A DNA stretch of 56,194 nt from Saprolegnia diclina VS20 (lineage: Eukaryota > Oomycota > Saprolegniomycetes > Saprolegniales > Saprolegniaceae): NCBI RefSeq assembly GCF_000281045.1, contig NW_008246203.1:2805-58998 (forward strand), given 5' to 3'. Each line of letters begins with the position of its first letter. Position 1 is the first letter of the stretch. Position numbers and translations under genes: made by a program. The notes beneath the pieces were generated by a model. It was given only the letters and a program-made list of their open reading frames with translations. It was not told the origin of the DNA and searched no databases. Positions 22,836 to 32,339 of this stretch are shown here, piece after piece.

Positions 22836-25432
22836 ATGAGCAGCTTTGTGACGAGCATGCTCGCGACGGCCGCGACCGCCTCCGCAGCCGACGAGAAAGC
22901 GCGCCGGCTCTTCACGCCCCACATGTTAGCGTCACTGACAAGCATCACGCAGCGCAAGCCGGCGTCACCGGCGCGGGAGGCCAGTGGCTGGGACTTTGAG
23001 CACAAGATGGCAGCGCTCTTGGACCTCCAGGACGCACTCGAGGCTGCGACGTTTAACTACAAGGACTTTGGCGACTTACCTCCTATCTCGCGCAAGCCAC
23101 TCGCTCTCTTGACGCTCGTGCAAGGCCAAGATGCCCTCCTCGACCTCTGGGCTTTCTTTTTAGAGATGTGCGACGTCGTGCCAGCGCGGACTGGTGCGCG
23201 CGGCCTGCTCCTACGTCTTGCAGGCTGCATGTGTCGGCGACTCGAGTTTACTGAGCTCGTGTCACTACACGGCGTCACGCTTGAGATGGAGCCCTCCGGT
23301 AAGTCGATCTCAGAAGGCCTAATTCGAGCGCAAAAATCTCTCTCGTAGTGAAGACGCGCATCCAAGGCTTGCTGCTCACGAGCCTCCAGTACTGCGGGAA
23401 CAAGCTAGAAAAAAGCCGCATCTTGACGCAGGACCATGCGTACTTTGCCTCCCACGTGTACACGGCGGCGATTTACCGATTCCCCGTTCACGTCGGTCAG
23501 CCCATCCTGCGCGCCATTGCAACGTACGCCACGGAGTTGGCGACGCTGCCCGCTCCAGGATTTAAGAAGACGCCGTCCAAGGGTGCCACAACGTCAACAA
23601 ATCTCGACGCAACGGTATGGTTCTGCGCTGTTGTCGGTACGATTCTGTACTTGTGCGGTGTCGGCATTGCTGAATCCTTGTAGACTCAACTGCGCCTACC
23701 GAGAAGGCTAGCGAGCAAAACGATCATTGTCGTGCAGATGGCTTTGATCGAGAGACGTCTGCTGACGCAGCCATTGCCGCCTACGACATGTACATACTGC
23801 GTTGTCCGCGCCGCGAGTATGAGTCACACCGCATGCTATCGACCGTGCGCGAGACCCTTGACAACGCCCTCGCAGCGGTACTGTACAAGGCTTCCGTCAT
23901 TGTGTCTTTAGAACACCTTGTATGCGTTAGACGACGGATGATGGTCATGCATTCATTCACGCCTGTCCGCAGCTGCACACGGCCGTTGCCGCTGAAGCTG
24001 CGCTCTGGACCGACCGACCGCTTGATGCCGCCGTGATCTCGGCCGCGACAACACCGTTCCTGGACCGTCTCGCGACGCCGACACGCGATTCGATTCTTTG
24101 TGCAGCGTTCCTCTCGACCTTTATCGAAGACTCGGTTGTTTGGAGCTCGGTCTTGGCGCCATCAATCGCCTGGCGCTGCCTGCCAGGCTACGACATCATC
24201 ATCCATGCGTTTGTCCAAGTGTTTCGCAAGGTAGCAGGGCGCCGGAAGAAGGCGTCAACGGCGCTCTTTCCTCCGCCACCACAGCCCGCGTCCCCCTATC
24301 GCAGTACTTTAGCGTCAAATGCAACCAAGTCGGATCCATGGGCTCCGTACTGGGCTCCAAACGAGCTCGAGCCCATATACGACGGGCTCGGCGATATTCT
24401 CGGCAACGACGCCCTCCTCAACGTCTTCGTGCAGGTACAATATACCTTCGTCTCTTTCTGTGATGTGCCGACGTTGTGCTAGATTGTACTGGAGGGTATC
24501 AACCTCTACGACCCACAAAGCGTCGATTATGGCTTCAACTTGCTCCAACGCGTGCTGGAGGCATCCGCATACAATCACCGGGCGTCCAGCGCAGACGACC
24601 GAGGCCAGCTTCCCGAGTCGCTGGACATCGTCGTATATTTGGGCGCGCTCCGGTCAGCGCTCGCGTCGAGCCATTTCCAGATCCTGCTCAAGGTGCTTGC
24701 CTTCTTTTACGCTACTATCGGTAATTCGCGCCCATCCCCAGCATTAATTTCCATGTCGAGTCACCATGGATGCTGGTCTTAGATCTCTTTGATTCGACCC
24801 GTCGGCGCCGTGTCGTCTCGGAGCTGCTCCTTCACGACCACTTTTTCCAGCTCTTCCTCCACTGGAACGAAGAAGTCCGGCGCATGTACGCACACGTGCT
24901 CGTATACAAGCTCTTTACGTCGCACCGCTTTGACCTTCCGCTCGTCTCGGATCGCGTGTTGTTAGCACCAAGCCCTTTCTTCCGTCTCTACAATGCACCG
25001 ACACCGACGTTCCTTGCGGGTTTAGCGCATCTTCTGGGGCCACAGAAGTTGCAGACGACGACATTCATCCGCCCACCCGATCACGGTGCTGCTCTGGAGC
25101 GTCTGCTTGTGTGGGACACGTCGGCGACGCTGCGCCAGGCCACGAAGCAAGACCAACTCTTTCGCGACAGTCTCGCTGACGACGCACTCATGCTCGACTT
25201 GTCGATCGCAAGCAAGCTCGACGCGCTTCTCAAGATGGTCGCGGAGCAGGTCGGGGGTGTTGGTTTCGGTTACTACCCAGCACCACTCATGAGCTACGCG
25301 AAGAAAGCTGTGAGCCAGTACGTCGGGCTCCTCTGGGGCTACTATCAATCAGCCTTTGAGGACCCGATCCATCGCTGCCCGAACGCGCCGGACCTCGAGT
25401 TTACGGTGCAAAACTTTTTTGGCGCTGATTAG
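22836..25432 (+). CDS. DUF1765-like helical protein
   Basis: The gene has seven or so exons. Clear junctions are 23298/23349, a 47-base intron ending before ~23686, one ending at ACGACGGATGATGG (~23930), 24434/24482 and 24720/24782; phases agree. The product is alpha-helical, about 770 residues, without a signal peptide or membrane span. Its last third (HFQILLKVLAFFYATIDLFD, then LHDHFFQLFLHWNEEVRRMY and HVLVYKL) resembles the DUF1765 family of fungi and amoebae, in which a '-LFLHWS-x2-VR-' block is typical. That family has no established activity. A proline-rich linker lies around 24270-24300. The family match is moderate. Confidence 0.55.
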
Positions 25433-25739
25433 GACTCTAGTTCCGCTCTATTCCTCACTAAGCGAAAATATACTCAATTGATAGTGTGTCCAACGCCCGT
25501 CTGTTCCCGAAGGACGTCATGTACAGGACAGTGCCCTTGCTTAGAAGTCATATTTACGACGCTTGGAGCACATTGGCATCAAGATACGTTCGAGGAGATA
25601 TTCTTCGATGATTGTGGTGATTGCTGGCCACGATGCAATAGCTTCGGATCGAACAATTGGAGACCTTCTGAAGTTCCAGCCCTACCCCGTATCTCGTATC
25701 CCGGCGGCCTCAACACAGTTGGAGTTTGCAATCGTCGGG
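25433..25739. other. Intergenic / 5' leader
   Basis: Open reading upstream of 25740 continues to 25563 in frame but has no recognisable feature, and the ATG at 25740 (MAQRPPPIN) is taken as the start. Nothing else is seen here. Confidence 0.35.
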
Positions 25740-28620
25740 ATGGCGCAAAGACCTCCACCCATTAACACGACAACGAGTGCGTCGGCCGAGCCACCAAAAC
25801 TAAGCCCGAGCCAGCGCGCTGCAGCTGCGATTGGCGAGGCCGCGACGTTTATCGTGGAGGGCGTCACCGAGTTCAAGGACGCGGCGGTCGGCGCCTTCCG
25901 CACGGGCAACATGCTGGACAGCAGCGACGTTAAAGTTGACGTTGCAACAAGTCCCCTTCACGAACTCTTCGAGCGCGGAAAGCAAACATTCGAGCGACAC
26001 TTCTCCAAGTTCAAGCGCGAGTCCACGGGTGCTACGGATGCAACGGACGACGACGAGAACGACTACTATTCGGACTCGGACGATGGCGACTGGTGGGATG
26101 ACATCCTCGATCTCCCCAAGAACGAAATCCTCCAGTCGCACCGTGAGAAGCCGTGGCACGAGGTGCCGCTGCCGGTGCTACGGAGGCTCGAGCTCGAAGT
26201 GCTTTTTCTGCTGCCGACCGTCTCGGTCAAGACCAAGCTGTACATCATTTTGACAGGTCCTGTTGTCTCGACGCTGGAGGTGGCTGCCGAGTGGGCGCTT
26301 GCAGCTGGTGTCCTTTTTCTCTACATGGTCCTCGTCGTCTTTGGCTCCATGGTTTATCTTGCCGCACTACTCACCGGGTCGCTTGCCACGGTTGAGAAGC
26401 TACCACTGGGTCAGAAAGTTCGCTTCGAGTACACCGCGTACAAGATGTTTTTGCATCTCGAGGTCGAAGAGGCGATGCAGTTCCGTGTGCGTGCGCCTCG
26501 GATTCGCGCGCTTGTGGCCCACGACGCGACACGCGAGGTGAAGCAGAAGCTGATGAGTGTCCTCGTCTCGACGGAAATCAACGCCATCCAAGCCAACATC
26601 GCGGGTAGCGTCAATTACACGGAGCAATGCGCCAGGATCTCGCTCGGGTCCGTCGTCGTCGCCGCACTCATCTACGTCGTTGCCGCCTCGGACCAGTTTT
26701 TTACGACGCACCTTGACTTTGCCGACATGAATACCAAGACCTTTGACGCGCTCGCCATCATCCTCCCGTACCTCCTCAACGAAGAGCTCAGCGTGATGCT
26801 CTCGCGCATGACGCTCGTCATCTCTTGGTTTGGCATCTTTCGGCACGAAAATTCAATCATGCACTTTTTCGAGCACAAGTTTTTGGCTACCGACACCCGT
26901 GTCGAGGACGCAACACGCACCGAGGTCGTCAACAATGCCGAAAAAATGTGCAAGGACATCGGCGTCGGGGCTGTCGACATGAGCAGCGTTGCATCTTTAC
27001 TCACGGCTGTGTGGACGATCAACTTTTTGTACCAGAGCTACTACGTCGACACCAAGGGGTCCGGTGGTGCTCCGGGTCCAGCGGGTCTTGCCGACACGAT
27101 GTTTTGGGGCATGGTTCTTTATTCGTTCACGATCATCATCCTAAGCTACCTCCCGTTCTCGTCATGGTACTCCCTCGTTGCGCTAGGTGTCGTAATGTAA
27201 CTGAATTCGTAGGGTGGGTGGACTTCCCGTCCAGGATGAGAAGTACCAAGCAATGCTGTCCAGCTGCCGGAGCTTCTTACTCATGGACCGATTGTCAGTG
27301 CTCCAGCGCCACATCTCGGACGCTGTGCGAGACGCGCAGCATCATGCATCGGAGACGCTGGTCTCGCTTGAAGAGAAGCGATTGATTCGGCAGCTTCGTG
27401 GCGAAATCATCAAGCACCTCGACGCGACGTCTTTTGTGTCATATGTGCTCTACTCGGTGAGCCTCGCTGTCGTTCGCCTCGGCGAGGAGCGTATCGAAAA
27501 GCTTGGCAAGATTGAACCCCTTCGCGCGCGTGTGACGTACAAGTACTGTTCCAAGCTGCTCATTCCTCTCGACAAATTTGAGGAAACGGAGGTCGCGATG
27601 GCAGCTCTTGTGCTGGCCGGTGTGAAGGCGTACGACAGCAGTGATGACGAGGAAGTCTTGCGCGCATCGGAGGCCGGCGGTCTCATCAATCTCTACAACG
27701 CGCGCGATGGCGCAGTCATCAACTCTCTGTTCGAGTTTCAAGTGCTCGACACGAAGGTCCAGCACGCGTTTATGGACAAGGGCGTCGTGTCTCTCTCAAG
27801 CCTCATCGAGAACCCCCTCGTCCGAGACGCGCAGGTCTACTGGAACCCGCAGCTCAATCAAGTAGTTCTTGGCCTCGAGATCAAGGTCATGGAAGACTAC
27901 ACAGCCAAGAATGCCCATGACCGCATTGTGTTCGCGAGCATCTACCTTGCCGCAAACACGACGCGTGAATCCAAGTATGAGATCGGACACGGCGGTATCT
28001 ATATCAAGAGCGATGTGCTGAGCCGCAAAGACATTTCACTTGGCCCTGTCGAAGGCCCTGTGACAGTCTTCCAAAAGGTATATACATGTACGGAAGATGG
28101 ACATGATCTCAAGAACAATGTCTAGGTACCGGGTCGCGCGCGGTCCCGATTTCTGAACCGATGCTTCCTCGCCGCGACGGACGATCACCAGTCGTGCTAC
28201 CACCCGGACGTTGTTTTTGGCGGTGCCATTCCTCGTAAAGGCACGTACGTCCAGCGCCGACCGAGCGGCATGGGGTACCCTACGATGTCAGTCTCGCGAA
28301 CGGGCAGTGCCTCGCACATGACGGGCGATCGCTACAACTCGGCCAAGCTCTCGGCCACGGCCAAGCTATTTACGGGCGGCAGTCGCACGAACAGCGCCAC
28401 CATGCAAGAGCGCACGGCAAGTGGCAAGGTGGATGTACCGCGCACGACCAGCTTCCCGTCTCCTGTCGTCATGAGCAGTCGCACGGGAAGCCTTCGCACA
28501 CCCGTTGCGGATGGGCGTGGCGGTAGCTTTCCCGCACCAACAAGCGACGTGCACACTGCGAGCGCCCGTAGCAACGATCGCTACGCCAGCAACAGCTCGA
28601 TGAATGAGAGTAGAGGCTAG
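25740..28620 (+). CDS. Large polytopic membrane protein, family not recognised
   Basis: Three exons (25740-27166, 27213-28077, 28126-28620) give 928 residues. The N-terminus is cytosolic-looking, with an amphipathic region and a very acidic segment ending DSDDGDWWDDILDLP (~113-126). Hydrophobic spans occur near residues 166-180, 185-215, 299-316, 336-367, 418-432 and 453-473. The second half is soluble, with a coiled region (LVSLEEKRLIRQLRGEIIKH) and a domain holding SSDDEEV. The C-terminal 150 residues are rich in Ser, Thr, Arg and Gly with repeated SRTGS-like phosphosite motifs (SVSRTGSAS, MSSRTGSLR). Removing the 46-base intron at 27167-27212 is needed to keep the frame. It may be a channel- or transporter-like protein, but no family signature was recognised. 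Confidence 0.65.
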
Positions 28621-28648
28621 TTCGTATTGAGTGTAATACTAATACGAC

Positions 28649-28999
28649 TCAATCCTCGAGAAGCGGAACCTTCACATCTGTCTGCGCGCGGTGCATTGCA
28701 TCGCAATAGTTTGTCCAGCTCACGGCGATGGCCTGAAGCTCTTCGCCCTACCGGCAGTGATGCACGCCATGAGTACCCGCGTGTCCAAATGCAATGGCAT
28801 ACAACATCGTTGAGGCGGTCGAGGTTTTGGTTGAGTGTTTGGAGGCCCGTAAGTACGTCACGCATCTGCTGCTAGCGTACATGAGGCAAAAGCCGCAGGT
28901 GACACGGCGCGCTACCTCGAGGATTGCGTCTTCGAGCTTCTCCTTCTCGGCCTTGAACGCTGCGCTCATCAACTCTTTGCGCTGCGACAGTATTTCCAT
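28649..28999 (-). CDS. DAD1: DAD1-like subunit of the DASH/Dam1 kinetochore complex
   Basis: Three tiny exons (28999-28916, 28871-28806, 28747-28649) give 82 residues. The core, MRDVLTGLQTLNQNLDRLND, then GEELQAIAVSWTNYCDAM, follows the Dad1 pattern of a coiled coil with 'L-x2-LN-x2-L' and '-G-x-E-x-Q-x-(V/I)A-x2-W-'. In yeasts Dad1 is part of the ring that couples kinetochores to microtubules. The N-terminal 28 residues are a charged helix. The gene is convergent with the membrane protein gene, 28 bases between stops. The family is small and divergent, so a profile search should confirm it. Confidence 0.6.
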
Positions 29000-29283
29000 G
29001 GTATTTCAGGGCACCTAACACTATATACATTGCCACGCTCGGAACATACATAAATAGTGCGTATTTCTACCTTCTTATAGATAGGTCCTGGGCACCAAAC
29101 CGAGCGTAACTAACACACCTTGCACGAGTAGTTCCCTCTCACATACGACTGGAGCATCCGATGGGCTGCCTGAAGCGGTGACCTGGCAGATGATGTATTA
29201 TACTATTTCTATGACCGTGTGTGCGACCAAGTGATTGGGTACGTTCGAGCCAATGAATGAGCAGTTTAGACAACACCAAGAGC

Positions 29284-30044
29284 ATGGCGGACGACGATCG
29301 GCGCTTCATGGCCGAAGCACTCGCCGAGGTATAAAGCCGCGTGTATTCACCAAGCGCACGACGTGGCAGACTGTACCTGTAGGGCGAAAGGGCGTTGGAG
29401 CGCGGAGAAGTACCCGTCGGGTGCGTTTTTGTCCTTGGTGACCGTATAATTGGTCGAGGTGGCAACCGCACAAACGAGCTCTTCAACGTACGTGACGACA
29501 AATCGACAGCTTCTACAATGACCACGTAACGCAGGCAACAAAACACGCAGAGCTCGTCGCCATCGAGGCTATTCTCAATGCTGGTCATCCCTCCGAGGTG
29601 TTCCGTGACTGCAGACTGTACGCAACTCACCATCGCTGCATTCAAATCTGTGATAGGTATGTAACTTGTGAGCCGTGCATTATGTGCGCAGCGGCTTTGG
29701 CACTCGTGCAGGTCCAGCATGTTGTCTTTGGCTGTCACAACGACCGGTTTGGCGGTAATGGCTCCATTTGCGCCCTCCACACGCCAACGTTGCATACCTT
29801 ATCCTACTGGTCAGCTTCCATTGTCCTCATCCTGACTTGCTTAGCGCCCTGCCGCACAAGGCACACATCGGATATCCAATCACGACTGGAGTCATGAAGG
29901 ATGAGGCAGTTGCCCTTCTTAAGCAGTTCTACGACCGTGGCAACCCTCGCGGTACGACAGTATATTTCCATCTTCGCATCCAACTGATTCCACACATAAC
30001 TAGTCGAAAACTCAAAGAAGAAGCGCAAACACGCGACCGACTAA
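29284..30044 (+). CDS. ADAT2: tRNA-specific adenosine deaminase 2 (Tad2)
   Basis: This is the catalytic subunit of the heterodimer that converts A34 to inosine in tRNA anticodons. Six exons (29284-29328, 29383-29487, 29535-29617, 29657-29788, 29845-29951, 30004-30044) give 168 residues. The zinc and catalytic motifs are complete: KHAELVAIEA (His ligand and Glu proton shuttle) and VTCEPCIMCAAAL (two Cys ligands). EVPVGCVFV and NDRFGGNGS are also typical, as is the lysine-rich end SKKKRKH, which in ADAT2 contacts tRNA. The final intron splits a glycine-rich codon, and only splicing yields the basic tail. Confidence 0.92.
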
Positions 30045-30119
30045 CTTGATGAGCACTGCCTTTCGGTTTGAAACTGAGAGTATTATATACGATGCACGAA
30101 TGTCAATTGACTCGTTGTG

Positions 30120-31457
30120 TTACTCGTCATTTGAGGTTTCGCGACGAGCTTTCTTCGAGTACCGTCTGCGCTCGGCATCCAAGAGCGCATTTTCATTTGG
30201 TGCAGCGTCGCTTGCCGCCATAAAAACGTATCCAGCACGGACGGTGCTAGCAGCGATAGCATCAGCAAGCTTGGAGCACGCGCTGTCGTGGTGATACATC
30301 GAGTCGCAGTACGTGCAAAAGCGCGCGATTGGCGCCGAACTCTCACCTGGCAGCGCGACACTTCGGTACGTCAACCGCACTCGCCCTCTCTGCTTGTCCG
30401 TCGCCAGCTGCGCGCACTTCTCATCTCGGTGCTTTGTCGATTGACAGTAGGTGCAGAAGCGTCTGCTGGTATCGACGAGCGTGTCCTCTTCGTCCTGCGG
30501 CCACTCACCATCTTGCGGCAGCACGTACCCATCGCGAACAATGTGCAGACGGCGAGCGTGGTAGAGATGGCGACAGACGCTGTCAATGTGCTCCTTTGAG
30601 TGGCAATAGCCGCATGAGGAATGCACGGTCGGCTGTAGACCAAGGACGCTCTTTTGGAGCGAGAACGCGTCATCGGGAAGGTTGGCAAGCTGCTTCTGAA
30701 CGCATGCCTTCAAGTATTCGTAGCCGCCCGTCGGATTGGCTTTTTGCCAAGCTTCAAACTCATGCGTTAGGTGTGGCGCAAATGCGTGGGCGAGGAACGA
30801 GGCCTTGGCGCTGTCGGCCATCGCCTTGCGAGCTTGCGCGATCGCACCGTGCCCGGAAGTCGCTAGAAGCGGGCGCAAGAAACGCTCGATGCCGACTTCG
30901 TACCGCGCGAAAAAGTGGGTTGCCGCTTCCCGCCGAATGTACTTGAGCATTGCAACCTGGTCAAAGGGTCCGAGGAGATCGGCGCTGCCTACACCGTGAC
31001 CAATCCGGTTTCGCGTGCGCAGCATCTCCCAAATCTCAAACGCGGTCCGAAGTCCAATGAGATCGTCGTGGAGGCGCGGATCTAGAGCCGAGAGGAGGTA
31101 CTGTTTGGCAAAGTGGGCGATGTGTCCCTTGATCGCAGTGCACTCGCCCATGACCGCAAGCGTCACGCGGTCATCCACGAGGCGTTGGCGGCGGCGCGAA
31201 GCTTCGTTGTACGTTGCGACTGATAAACCGCCAGGGATCCGCGGCTCGGCCACTTCGGCGCTAGCCGCCAAGAGATACATCTGCGCCGGCGAAACGTAGT
31301 CGGCAAGGTTCGGGTCTTCGTAGTCCTTGGTGCTGAGGTACCCTGCGATATGGGCAGCCTCGGCGTGGTCGAGGAAGCTCTCTTGCCACTCGTCAAAGTC
31401 CTCGTATTCGCGCAAGAGCGGGCCCAAGTACGGAACGCGCAGAGTAAAGAGGCTCAT
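30120..31457 (-). CDS. Gag-like protein with three CCHC zinc knuckles (gene 1)
   Basis: An intact ORF of about 445 residues, with no reverse transcriptase, integrase or LTR beside it. The N-terminal part is helical and resembles Copia-type Gag (UBN2-like): HIAGYLSTKDYEDPNLADY and LLSALDPRLHDDL followed by a FEIWEML helix. The C-terminal third has three canonical CX2CX4HX4C knuckles: CGYCHSKEHIDSVC, CTYCQSTKHRDEKC and CTYCDSMYHHDSAC. They are spaced roughly 50-70 residues apart, unlike the close pairs of retroviral Gag. The tail is basic. A paralogue lies 0.9 kb upstream on the same strand. An intact frame without pol suggests domestication, though a non-autonomous element is possible. The start could also be the ATG at 31472. 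Confidence 0.6.
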   Translation of the reverse strand: MSLFTLRVPYLGPLLREYEDFDEWQESFLDHAEAAHIAGYLSTKDYEDPNLADYVSPAQMYLLAASAEVAEPRIPGGLSVATYNEASRRRQRLVDDRVTLAVMGECTAIKGHIAHFAKQYLLSALDPRLHDDLIGLRTAFEIWEMLRTRNRIGHGVGSADLLGPFDQVAMLKYIRREAATHFFARYEVGIERFLRPLLATSGHGAIAQARKAMADSAKASFLAHAFAPHLTHEFEAWQKANPTGGYEYLKACVQKQLANLPDDAFSLQKSVLGLQPTVHSSCGYCHSKEHIDSVCRHLYHARRLHIVRDGYVLPQDGEWPQDEEDTLVDTSRRFCTYCQSTKHRDEKCAQLATDKQRGRVRLTYRSVALPGESSAPIARFCTYCDSMYHHDSACSKLADAIAASTVRAGYVFMAASDAAPNENALLDAERRRYSKKARRETSNDE

Positions 31458-31540
31458 GATCACAAACAACACTGGGATTGGCTGCGATGTTCAGACCAGA
31501 GATCTGCAAAGTCGTCCAGTCCGTACGTCTGAAGCTGTAC

Positions 31541-31627
31541 GTCCGTGTCCGTCCGTTTTTTTACGTACACGGACGGACATGGCGAGGCTCCTCTGGAAAC
31601 CGGACGGACATGGACGTACAAAAAAAG
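31541..31627. repeat. Inverted and direct GGACGGAC repeats upstream of Gag-like gene 1
   Basis: GTCCGTCC at 31547-31554 faces GGACGGAC at 31571-31578 across a T-rich loop, so a hairpin is possible. A further GGACGGAC copy follows at 31602-31609, joined to ATGGACGTAC and an A-tract. Related fragments (GGACACGGACGTACA near 31651; CCGTACG near 31691) extend the cluster. Confidence 0.65.
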
Positions 31628-31902
31628 CTGCGATAAATATCGGACTGGACACGGACGTACACAGCAAATCAAGTGGACAGGAACTTTTGTCCGTACGTTT
31701 CGTCCGCAAATGTCCGAAGCGATTTCAGCGTTGAGGAGGACCAGGAGGAGCATGGGAGAGGACTGTGCGAGATTCCAACGACTGTGGAAGGGCTCCAATG
31801 ACTGTCGAATGCCTCTCCAGTCATGACGTTGAAGACGAGACAGGTCTAAGTATAAAAACTCTTCAACGAGCTCATTTTTCAATTCGACTGCGACCAACGA
31901 CC

Positions 31903-32127
31903 ATGATCCCGGGAGCCCGCCAAAGCACGATCCGCGACTTCGCGCCTCGAGTCGACCAGCTGGACGTCACGGACAACTGCGGACAGAACGGACCGTTCTG
32001 GACTGGACAAAATTCGGACGTACACGGACGGACAAAAAAAAGAGAAAAAAAGCCGTACGTACATGGACGGACATTATTTCCCCTATATAAAGCGTACGTA
32101 CATGGACGTACAAAAAAAGCCCTATAA
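31903..32127 (+). other. Small ORF spanning the repeats, coding status doubtful
   Basis: A 74-codon ORF starts about 50 bases after a TATAAAAA sequence (near 31852). Its second half is made by the tandem DNA repeat and reads as VHGRTKK-like units (SDVHGRTKK, YVHGRTLF, YVHGRTKKAL). The first half (RQSTIRDFAPRVDQLDV) has no match I know. It may be a small gene or a chance frame in a repeat. Confidence 0.25.
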
Positions 32128-32151
32128 TAAAACCTACGTACATGGACGGAC
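32017..32151. repeat. Four-copy 39-40 bp minisatellite (TACGTACATGGACGGAC)
   Basis: Core copies start at about 32017, 32056, 32095 and 32135, a spacing of 39, 39 and 40 bases. Each core is TACGTACATGGACGGAC or a one- to three-base variant, followed by an A-tract and often AAAGCC. TATATAA and TATAATAA occur between copies. It sits in the gap between the two Gag-like genes. Confidence 0.75.
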
Positions 32152-32339
32152 CCAAAAATCCAGTGCAGATCTCTGGTTCAGACGACCATGCATAATTAAA
32201 CGCATGGTCTGGGTTAAAGCTCCAATATTGCGTTAAAATATGACCCAAGGGTCTAAACGCAGCGAGCCAAGTGTGGGCCCATCTTTTATAGGACCGTTCA
32301 GCAAGTACCGGTACCAACTGTCCCAGCAAAAGGATACGT

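Noticed and set aside
32017-32151. CRISPR-like array
   Set aside because: The 39-40 base units are repeats with short variable gaps rather than repeats with unique spacers, and the genome is eukaryotic.
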